64,000 nucleotides of DNA from Symsagittifera roscoffensis (taxonomy: Eukaryota; Xenacoelomorpha; Acoela; Convolutidae). Below are positions 58,401-64,000 of this stretch, piece by piece (position 1 is the stretch's first letter; every line of letters starts with the position of its first letter). A model generated the notes under the pieces. The model was given only the letters and a program-made list of their open reading frames with translations. It searched no databases and was not told where the DNA came from. Location: NCBI RefSeq assembly GCF_963678635.1, contig NC_087068.1, forward strand, positions 7,095,907 to 7,159,906, given 5' to 3'. Both the position numbers and the translations under genes were made by a program.

Positions 58401-61250
58401 TCTTACTTTCAATTCTTCTTTCCCTACATATATTTGTCCAATTAGGTCTTCGTCGCATGTTATCATCGTCTTTGTGTAGATGTTGATTCCATCTATATTC
58501 AGCATGACCTCATGTGGACCATAAGCTTCAGTGTACCTATTATCAACACGTACCGATTTGCTGCCCCCTCTCGTGAGTAGTGCCCTGAGCGCTCTAGAAG
58601 TCGTTTGTGGACTTATTCCACTCAAGTAGTCTGCATACACGTCAATGTGCATTATCGTCTGGTCGCTCGGCTCGCTCAAGTTTCTGGTTACCTCGTGTCC
58701 GCCCACTGTGATTATCGACATTATTCTTGCTCCGATTTTCGATATCCCAAAAGGTTTACCTGTCACCATTTTCACGGTGTTACAATTCCCGGTCTTCATT
58801 GAGCCCGTTCTAGCCTCTGGTATTGAGTTCGATCCGGTTAATGCTTCGTTAAAATTCTGTCTTTCGATCTCCAACTTTAGTCGTTGCTCTATTTCTTTCG
58901 CAGCCAGATCTTGTTTCACTTTGGCAATTGCTTCCGTCGCCGCTTTCTCATAATTTATCTCTAGAGAGCTTCCGGCCGCGGACTCTAACGCACCGCTAAC
59001 ATGTGTAACAGCTTTCACTGTCTTCGTCGGCAATTCGGTGTTTGGTGCCCCCAAGTTCCTAGATTCAAACTCGTTTTGCCTGTTCCGCTGATTCTGCACC
59101 GCCGCTAATGCCAACTTATGTTTGGGGTGATTCTGGTCCTTGACCGCTTCCCAGAACAAGGGACAATCCATTCTGAAGTGCCCCTCCTGATTACAGAAGA
59201 AGCATCTGGCGCCTATCTTGATGATCAAGCCATTATAGTACTCGTGTTCCTCCATCTGGCTCATATCCTCCTCATCCGGTGCATAACCTAGGCTCTTCAT
59301 GCCTTGTTTGTACGTTGTGCAGTCAGCCACATGATGATCCGCTGACCCGCAGTTCGCGCATGATCTACGCTTGTCCATATCATCTCTAGGTTTGTACCAT
59401 GATGACCTCTGGGGTTGGCTTCCCCCTTGCGTGTTCCTGTTTTCGGAATATGAGTACTTCTTAGGTTTCATCAGCATGTATTCTCTTGATTTCTGTCTCA
59501 TTTCTTCTGGGGTGGGTGCGCTGTCCTTCGACAATGTGTAGTATGTTGCTAACATTGTCCTTAAGTCATCACTTTTCACCCCATCGATGAACTTCGAGGC
59601 AATGCTAAAGTTCCGTCTATTTGTCGACTCCTCTGGGTCACTCCTCCTTCTCAAGCTCTCGAGGTCATCTAGGAACCGATCTATTGACTCGTCGTCCCTC
59701 TGCCTTCTCTTTTCAAATCGCATCATCGCTTGGTGACCCTTCATGCCTGACCCGAATCGATTCAGCAATATCTCGAAGATCTTGTCCGCGGTGTCGCGTT
59801 CTTCCTCCTTCTTTGCGACCACGCATTTTAATGCCGTTCCTTCCAAGTTGCTCAGTATGGCTGTACATGCTTGCCTTTCGTCACTCAAGTTGTCTTGCTC
59901 TAGATGTAATCTCATCACTTCCACCCAAGTGTCAATGCATCCATCGGAGTCGTCCTTGAATTCTTTTGGCTTCTTGAATGTCTTTCTTGATTTTCCCTCT
60001 CTCCTGTCGCTCGAGTCAGTGTTCCTCGTGGCGAAGGCCTCTAGAGTCCTGTTCATCATCTCCCAAGTGCTGGCCCATGTCATAGCATCTGGTCCTGTGT
60101 TGCTGTTAGCTGTTGAATCTCCCGGAGCAGCCGTTGTATTCGACGTTCCATTCTTCATTATTGTTTTCGCAGTTGTTGGTGCTATGCTTATCGCATCCCT
60201 GGTTAAGGGCAACGGTGTCGATTGCCGTTTGTTCCTTTGTGGTTCTACAAAGTCAACTCTGGTGCTTTGCGTACGATCCGCTGCCGGTCTTTCTTGTGGA
60301 GTAGAACCTCTCAAGATTGCATCCAACTTCGCCTGTATTGCACACGAACTCTCGGCTTGACTCTTGCTCATTGTGTCCATTCTCCTTTCCAGGCTCCCTA
60401 ATTGGCTGTTGACATCATCATATCGGTTCTTCAACTGTTGCATGTCTGTTTTGATGTTCTTTTCTCGTTCTTCATTGGTGGCTTCTACCTTGTCTGACAT
60501 CTCCTTGAGTCTCTCCTCTGTTGCCTTAGCCAGGTTAAAATAACTGTCTAGATATTCGTGCTTGTTGTATCTTATCTCCTTTTTTATCACCTCTCTGTCT
60601 TCTTCACTGTTCTTAAGTCTTTTGTCGATCTGATTTAATTTCGCCAACAAGTCGCCCAGCTCAATGGTAGTCTCTTCATGGTCAGCCGTGAGTTTCTCTT
60701 CGGCCTTAGCCTCTGCTTTAGCTTGTTCCTCATTCTGGCCGGTTTCTGTCGTTTTCGTGCTCACTGTACCAAATGTTCGTGCTCTTTCTGCTTTCGGTTC
60801 TTCAGTCACGTTTTCTTTCGTTTTTATTCCGAACATTATTCCCAATTTTTCCGTAAAAGATGTCCTCTTTACTTGAGAGTCTTCTTTCACCGTTTCTTCG
60901 GTGTTGCCTATTGCATCTTCCGCGTCATCTATCGGTGAGAACTCTATGGGTTTCTGGTTCGGTTCCTCTGCATTGGGCATTGGAGTTGACTCTGTCGCCA
61001 TCTTCCTTGTTTCATCCACACTTTGATCTGGTGTCTCTAGATCAATCTCGATGGTGGGTTCTACTCGCTCCCCTTCCGTGCCCTCTTTCGCCCTGTTCTC
61101 CGCTGTACTCCTTGTGCTGACCATGTTAACTGAAAAATTCGTCTTCGTTATCTTTGGGCCCGTTGATGTCGTTCCGCGCAGCGATGAATTATACTTCGTG
61201 TTTGATCCACTTGACCTTTTTTCGAGCACCGGTACCCTACTCCGCCTCAT
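52443..61250 (-). CDS. Giant Gag-Pol polyprotein with C-terminal macro-like domain
   Basis: 2935 residues in one frame, about twice a usual Ty3/Gypsy Gag-Pol. In order: coiled coil 195-300; Gag core 425-595; two C-x2-C-x4-H-x4-C knuckles at 631-644 and 683-696; aspartic protease D990-T-G and ILGRD 1063-1067; reverse transcriptase about 1325-1560 with D1411 and YVDD 1476-1479; RNase H with D1626, E1671, D1696 and D1739. A 400-residue acidic linker follows (1750-2150). Integrase has H2166/H2171/C2201/C2204 and the D2232, D2291, E2327 triad (35 residues between the last two). A GPY/F module (RGPF, 2467-2470) and a macro-like domain about 2783-2932 end the protein. It copies element RNA into DNA and inserts it. 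Every catalytic residue I looked for is present. Met1 or Met43 (61124, MVSTRSTA) may be the start. Confidence 0.95.
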   Translation of the reverse strand: MRRSRVPVLEKRSSGSNTKYNSSLRGTTSTGPKITKTNFSVNMVSTRSTAENRAKEGTEGERVEPTIEIDLETPDQSVDETRKMATESTPMPNAEEPNQKPIEFSPIDDAEDAIGNTEETVKEDSQVKRTSFTEKLGIMFGIKTKENVTEEPKAERARTFGTVSTKTTETGQNEEQAKAEAKAEEKLTADHEETTIELGDLLAKLNQIDKRLKNSEEDREVIKKEIRYNKHEYLDSYFNLAKATEERLKEMSDKVEATNEEREKNIKTDMQQLKNRYDDVNSQLGSLERRMDTMSKSQAESSCAIQAKLDAILRGSTPQERPAADRTQSTRVDFVEPQRNKRQSTPLPLTRDAISIAPTTAKTIMKNGTSNTTAAPGDSTANSNTGPDAMTWASTWEMMNRTLEAFATRNTDSSDRREGKSRKTFKKPKEFKDDSDGCIDTWVEVMRLHLEQDNLSDERQACTAILSNLEGTALKCVVAKKEEERDTADKIFEILLNRFGSGMKGHQAMMRFEKRRQRDDESIDRFLDDLESLRRRSDPEESTNRRNFSIASKFIDGVKSDDLRTMLATYYTLSKDSAPTPEEMRQKSREYMLMKPKKYSYSENRNTQGGSQPQRSSWYKPRDDMDKRRSCANCGSADHHVADCTTYKQGMKSLGYAPDEEDMSQMEEHEYYNGLIIKIGARCFFCNQEGHFRMDCPLFWEAVKDQNHPKHKLALAAVQNQRNRQNEFESRNLGAPNTELPTKTVKAVTHVSGALESAAGSSLEINYEKAATEAIAKVKQDLAAKEIEQRLKLEIERQNFNEALTGSNSIPEARTGSMKTGNCNTVKMVTGKPFGISKIGARIMSIITVGGHEVTRNLSEPSDQTIMHIDVYADYLSGISPQTTSRALRALLTRGGSKSVRVDNRYTEAYGPHEVMLNIDGINIYTKTMITCDEDLIGQIYVGKEELKVRSIGHCAMLEEDAMHIGTEADVTGHVLDINGKKTQLRGLLDTGAVLSVIPIETWEKMGFDKGDLIDSRIRLSAANKGALRVLGRTPIIALNLGERNLWMSFIVVENLDESDQFILGRDFIRNFDVTIDLNNAMFRIRNPDRRYAIKPVNLIMANENKAPVFLSRRVRLKANEAAIVSLRMKNYNELSDNKQVCIVPNPNSQSAAVLGRSFSITKSGLCVSVLLNTLDIPITIQRGRKLGYALPVKTRYETIENSKQNEVVDCPNHRDKICILRRLQRIKDSSGLIKSLKSETDDGLSSCSNFPERPTLDEMQIDKPVLPEIEHLRGKLKDEQLEAIKDVLERNEEVFSRHKADIGCCNFVEHEIELEENAVPHREGARRMTPHKSDACRKEIETLLEYDMIEPSKSPWACGVVMAKKKGDQLRFCCDFRYLNSVTVKDAYPIPRIDESLSKLGDAKFFTTLDLGSAFWQVPLRKQDRDKTGFACELGLFQWKRMPFGLCNATATFQRLMAHALIGVTKKYGNLVMCYVDDVVIATPTLEDHIERLDEVFACMKRSGLKCKPSKCEILKDSIKYLGRMVDKHGIRPDPDAVEAVLTWKSPKTEHQLMSFLGFANYYREFIKGYADKVYPMQQLMRHKGKKFTWNNAAEESFQRIKKELCEAPVLGMPTEKGMYVLDTDASVVAISGILHQEQEWNGKTVLRPIAYGSKVLSDTEMKYGAPKAEMFAVVTFVEKYRAYLGSEPFKLRVDNRALSWLKTYSMDQSYIGRWIVRLDGYNMIIEHRTRDKHQNADSLSKKTEFYERQEQREADRPEIKDGFSFMDKETYDSLPLTRWLDKSGKPIEDHPELPKEPLEKTILKKNRGIPIGIMLKSKIVRETLKAKGYDLTQVEEGTVRIDEDLMRLLEKLSDDKPVIQGKGQEAPELTILRREETVNNTDVSKGSITDSKEVVRSLVEKIPDKILEQTKVRDKKVTFREEVEHLGLDQESGEWSRFMEEDETGEGKLSGEREEWDEDSDESSEDQDSLCMILAEEKIRQHDRELQTDPSSGTYNLETQEVRGGEELEKIAVSRKPLRELSCNSNVRTNLVPEDDMKIVKRMICVKLSDDTHNPGEMNGQIMALKEHVKARYRLSDLIRAQKNDKMTSNLSKWIHSGVKEKGELEEDSYKILSQFYKEKRDLLYHTAEGVVACKRRDEEKILHKHNLIILPQLYQTEVLFRSHDQMGHQGIDKVQQRILHRFDWPGMRKACERWVNACLACLQVKDPRKMKFPLKSVESSEFNEVVQIDHQKICMTESGYNQILVIIDHFTKLAEAVPCQTASAEETCDHLITHWISRYGCPMTFQSDNGKAFVGDLTKELMKRSHIAQAHSTTYHPQTNGLVERQNRTLVNMLRVYCSRYMTDWDKYLPQVVGAYNSTQHSTTGISPFMMLTGRERAMPITFFYPEYEGKRTSPQAYVKEAIKRQQELNELCRRNTAQAQMRQRKKYDEKILRAKPYEVGQYVWVFQNVIPPKGTKKLLKKWRGPFMITEVHQQGRFYRLSTGRAAHYENLKPHVPSPEDWCLPRDMEGLEYLVVEPACEVNEKGTREKNDGNENLSLDDNEKIEVESDAGSFVEEDWNDPEQNEVPKWMEPDRPTPPETRTGNRKRTGMRYNRYGDDFLIDKIQPDKLGDELLSAGELEAGEEWQVIDDGGHYPQDDYSTPELETDLEQSEIERRENTNLRILEWMRDVKDESHEGQSIQQVDISAANYMKTEDPLFGWTATDRPLDIPKDNSDPTTSTGTSINIFVRGVGVGLTHTENLMIKKLKEVRETSGLELEEEEPEPTIGRNFKTKFEIPNEYSENIMITDSDFILSNRTSAICITADMSFKSRLEADFKREYQNVEFLFRQRPGLGGIAALPPSVAQVPGKYLCFLVTRVNDRNTIDPEHVILALTRLRDFMIERGIVEVSMPVYDPNRGKLSSRELYAILHVVFAETEIMVHLHKKYYLSIA
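52455..52904 (-). other. Macro-domain-like module at the end of Gag-Pol
   Basis: Residues about 2783-2932 show the macro-fold order: a hydrophobic strand with SAICITADM, a helix with SRLEADFKREY, a Gly-rich turn PGLGG, the strand KYLCFLVTRVN, a helix EHVILALTRLRDFM, the strand VEVSMPV, a helix and a final strand EIMVHLH. The closest pattern I know is the TARG1/ALC1-like branch of ADP-ribose-binding macro domains. The Gly-x-Gly of the first loop and the GCGL loop are replaced, so ADP-ribose hydrolysis is doubtful. Confidence 0.55.
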
Positions 61251-61539
61251 TATTTCTATTTACAACTGCTTCTATTTACAATTTTATTATATACACGATT
61301 CTATTCTAAGGGTAAAAAAAAAATATTTTTTGTGGTAACAAACTCTGTACAACGTGTTAAAAACCTTATCCAATTCTCTTTCTAAAACCTCCGAAAAATT
61401 TTCCTTAATTTGGTCTTAACCCTACCTATTTCGATTTGTCTTATTCTGTCTTAAAACGCACTTGTTGTAATTTGACTTCAATTTCTATACCGTCCCAAGA
61501 CTATTCGTCACTATCACAGTACTCTCCGCTAGTGTCCTA

Positions 61540-62217
61540 AGACCCTTGTACCAAGACCACTGTTCCAAGACTAGTGTCCCAAGACTACTGTCCCAAGACC
61601 AGTGTCCCAAGGCTAGTGTCCCAAGACTACCGTCCCAAGGCTAGTGTCCCAAGGCTAGTGTCCCAAGACTACTGTCCCAAGGGTAGTGTCCCAAGACCAG
61701 TGTCCCAAGACTACTGTCCCAAGACTAGTGTCCCAAGGCTAGTGTCCCAAGACTACTGTCCCAAGGCTGGTATCCCAAGACTAGTGTCCCAAGGGTAGTG
61801 TCCCAAGACCAGTGTCCCAAGGCTGGTGTCCCAAGACTAGTGTCCCAAGACTAGTGTCCCAAGACCACTGTCCCAAGACTGTCCCAGGACCACTGTCCCA
61901 AGACCCTGTCCCAAGACCACTGTCCCAAGACCACTGTCCCAAGACCCTGTCCCAAGACCCTGTCCCAAGACCCTGTCCCAAGACCACTGTCCCAAGACCA
62001 CTGTCCCAAGACCCTGTCCCAAGACCACTGTCCCAAGACCCTGTCCCAAGACCCTGTCCCAAGACCACTGTCCCAAGACCACTGTCCCAAGACCCTGTCC
62101 CAAGACCACTGTCCCAAGACCACTGTCCCAAGACCCTGTCCCAAGACCACTGTCCCAAGACCCTGTCCCAAGACCACTGTCCCGAGACCCTGTCCCAAGA
62201 CCACTATCCCAAGACTG
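61540..62217. repeat. 13/14-bp minisatellite in the leader
   Basis: About 45-50 units of tgtcccaagaccac (14 bp) or tgtcccaagaccc (13 bp), with variants carrying 'tagtgtcccaaggc' in the first part. On the element's strand the 13-bp units give GGGACAGGGTCTTGGGACAG runs, so the RNA can form G-quadruplexes, densest around 61937-61990. Long open frames on both strands here are a by-product of the repeat. Confidence 0.9.
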
Positions 62218-63073
62218 CTCTGTTTTAAGACTTCTTCGGTCTTGTCCCAATACTCGTCACGGAGTGTCTTCCTCGTTGTAGGGTCTTCTTGAACCACCGT
62301 ACCTTGTACCACCACTCGAGCTCTAGTAAAATTTTCCCAAAAACCCTCTCTTAAAAGCCAAATGCTGACCCCCTCTTCTTTTTGGTTGTTTCTATTTCAA
62401 TGTAGGTGCGCAGGTATCTTGTGATCACCTGTTCGTATAAAACCAAACACAAATCCTCACTAAAATGCAACAAAAATCTAAGTAAGAAAAATAATAAAAA
62501 CAGAAAAATGAGCCCACCTGAAATTCAAAGGTGACCAATGTCTACCTTTCGTCCAAAAAAAAATGTCTGGTACCTAATTGCCACGCGCTTTCCTCCCCCC
62601 ACTAGTGATCTTATGGGGTATCACAAAAGCTGTCTATATCCGGTCCCCCCTACCAAACCAACCAGCGTACCAGTCTTAACTCGAGTTGAATTCTGGATCT
62701 CCACCTAATATTACCAACGCGTGTTAATTTCTAATGTAACTAAGTCAACGATGTCGACTAATTAGTTACTCTAATTTCCCCCTTTTTACAATTTACAACC
62801 GCCAACCTCTAACTTAACCAGCCCCCCTTCTAACCTCCCCCCTTTCTAGCCCCCCTTCTTAAGCCTAAAAATTACTTTAAGCGCCGGGTGCTAAACCTCT
62901 CAAGAGAAAACCGTAGACCTGTTTCCAGGCCTGCTCAAGTAAAAACGTTCCTCAAAACTGGGGGATTTCGCTTATCCAATTTTACACTTATTTCCTATAA
63001 TGTAATGTGGATTCTAACGATACCCGTTCTGCCCAACTTGAGAACTCGAGAATTGCCAAATCCTTCTTGGCTG

Positions 63074-63268
63074 CTTTCCCACTCGACTGGTCACCTGTTC
63101 CAGTCCAGTCTCCTATTGGTTCAGCCAAGTGTCCCTGAACCACTTTCCCACTCGGCTGGTCACCTCTTCCAGTCAAGTCTCCTATTGGTTCAGCTCAAGT
63201 GTCCCTGAACCACTTTCCCACTCGGCTGGTCACCTCTTCCAGTCAAGTCTCCTATTGGTCCAGCTAAG
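63074..63268. repeat. Three-copy ~70-bp tandem repeat in the leader
   Basis: Units start ctttcccactcg at 63074, 63143 and 63213, spaced 69 and 70 bp, and contain 'cacctsttccagtc' and 'tctcctattggttcag'. The last unit is incomplete. Confidence 0.85.
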
Positions 63269-63731
63269 TTCCAAGCTATCTGAAAACCCTTGATAACGCC
63301 CCACTTCGGGCACTTTATTCAGTTTACTGGTTTAAATTGCTAGGTTGATCGAAACGATCGAACTTGTAAAACAGTATGGGTATACTATTTAATTAATATA
63401 AAGGTTTGATCCAACTAATCTGGTGTCAAAGTCACTGTCTTTTTTCGTTTTATGGTTTTTGTTCCTTTTTCTATTCTTTTTTGGTTTTTGTTTTGCTTTT
63501 TGTCTTTTTGCTCGTGTTTTTGTCCCCCTAGTTGCCCCCCCTTTACTCGGTTAGCTAAGCCTCGTTCGGAGAGCGTACCAGGAAATTTTCTCGAGTTTTC
63601 TTAAAAAGCTATCACGGTACAACCGGAAGGTTTGCACGTTCCTGTCGAACCGTACCGCCGGTACTCTAGAATGGGCATTCAGCCCGAAGCTGTCTCAAGT
63701 GGGTTCGACTCCGTAGTCTTGATGTCGTAAA

Positions 63732-63746
63732 CACCCAGGAGCGCCA
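63732..63746 (-). other. Candidate primer-binding site of the giant element
   Basis: On the element's strand TGGCGCTCCTGGGTG begins 11 bases after the LTR end. A tRNA with 3' end ...CACCCAGGAGCGCCA would pair with it to prime reverse transcription. The initial TGG suits the CCA end of tRNAs. The 11-base gap is larger than usual, and I cannot name the tRNA. Confidence 0.55.
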
Positions 63747-63757
63747 TAAAAACACTA

Positions 63758-64000
63758 TGTAACATTCGTCTACTGCAGTCACACATGAGGCTTAAGAAAA
63801 ATAGGCCCTATAACCACTGGCTCAAGGGTCAGGGACACTATCTCTTGTGTTTTCCCACCTCAAGAACGGTCGGAGCCAGTTCGGTTCGCTTGTGACATGA
63901 GACTACGACCCGTTACAGCTTAAAGGCTACTACTAAAATATCCCCCCACTCTAGAATTAGAAACGTCCCCATACTTAGGTCTCTAGATACCCAAAATACA
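63758..64000 (-). repeat. 5' LTR of the giant element, outer part cut by window end
   Basis: Identical to 41730-41972 base for base. In element orientation this is the 3' end of the 5' LTR, bordering the leader. Confidence 0.95.

Larger units (their letters stand above)
61251..63757 (-). other. Leader (5' untranslated region) of the giant element
   Basis: About 2.5 kb between the 5' LTR and the Gag-Pol start. It holds a 13/14-bp minisatellite, a three-copy repeat of about 70 bp and a candidate primer-binding site, listed separately. The remaining parts (61330-61490 and 62330-63070) show nothing beyond pyrimidine-rich, unstructured sequence on the plus strand. Confidence 0.8.
41730..64000 (-). 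mobile_element. Giant Ty3/Gypsy-type LTR retrotransposon (right end outside window)
   Basis: The sequence from 41730 (TGTAACATTCG...) recurs from 63758 without a single difference up to the window end (243 bp, constant offset 22028). Between the copies lie, in minus-strand order, a leader, an intact 2935-codon Gag-Pol, a second intact 2959-codon ORF and a polypurine tract. With an inferred 1265-bp LTR, the full element is about 23.3 kb. Usual Ty3/Gypsy elements are 5-10 kb. Intact ORFs and identical LTR segments point to a very recent insertion. The 5' target duplication cannot be checked because the right end is outside the window. Confidence 0.93.

Noticed and set aside
52543-61120. Plus-strand ORFs inside Gag-Pol (for example 52543-53172, 57100-57804)
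   Set aside because: Antisense shadows of the Gag-Pol frame, which has clear domains.
61540-62217. CRISPR array
   Set aside because: Repeats are 13-14 bp, directly adjacent and without spacers, in a eukaryotic retroelement.
61574-62315. Long ORFs of repeated SQD/VPRP or LGT/WDS residues on both strands
   Set aside because: A 13/14-bp repeat lacking stop codons opens several frames at once. It is leader sequence of the giant element.
63660-63746. tRNA gene (B-box-like ggttcgactcc and gcgcca end)
   Set aside because: The distance between T loop and CCA end is far too long and no A box precedes it. The CCA-like end is better read as the primer-binding site.

Overview
The window looks like part of an AT-rich, repeat-dense invertebrate (metazoan) genome. 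The one clear host gene is a nanos homologue on the minus strand (29127-30557), with the full pair of Nanos CCHC zinc fingers. I cannot place the phylum. There is no operon structure, and most of the sequence is transposon-derived or simple repeat.

Layout. 1-9615 is the end of a tandem array with a 5149-bp unit: the same sequence at 1-4461 and 5150-9615, about 98-99% identical, with nested degenerate repeats inside. 9616-29126 is intergenic and carries many small non-autonomous elements. These are a terminal-inverted-repeat (TIR) family around a CAGGGC-TTC-GCCCTG hairpin, a hAT-like element, a 132-bp tandem array split by a 730-bp fold-back, two 221-bp elements each with a 9-bp target-site duplication, a tRNA-like sequence and homopolymeric G/C tracts. 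29127-30599 is nanos. Its upstream region (30840-31890) is duplicated at 34270-34985, and a short reading frame is kept in both copies. 35340-41729 is a broken Ty3/Gypsy-type retroelement on the plus strand (Gag, protease, RT, RNase H, integrase and a long extension, with several stops and frameshifts).

41730-64000 is the centrepiece: a giant, apparently intact and recently inserted LTR retrotransposon on the minus strand, probably nested in the 3' end of the broken element. Its LTR starts at 41730 and again at 63758, and the 243 visible bases of the second copy are identical to the first. The inferred LTR is 1265 bp and the inferred element about 23.3 kb. In its own direction it has a 2.5-kb leader with a G-rich minisatellite, a 2935-codon Gag-Pol ORF, a 0.5-kb gap with 20-bp repeats, a second uninterrupted 2959-codon ORF, a polypurine tract and the 3' LTR. 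Gag-Pol ends in a macro-domain-like module. The second ORF starts with a coiled coil followed by two SGNH-hydrolase-like domains, the first with a complete catalytic set. Its remaining ~1900 residues match nothing I recognise.

The hexamer CTCAAG (CTTGAG in the element RNA) occurs about 60 times over the 22 kb, in coding and non-coding parts and in both permitted reading frames. I would look first at this element: a giant Ty3-like retroelement carrying lipase/esterase-fold and macro-fold modules plus a distributed hexamer code.
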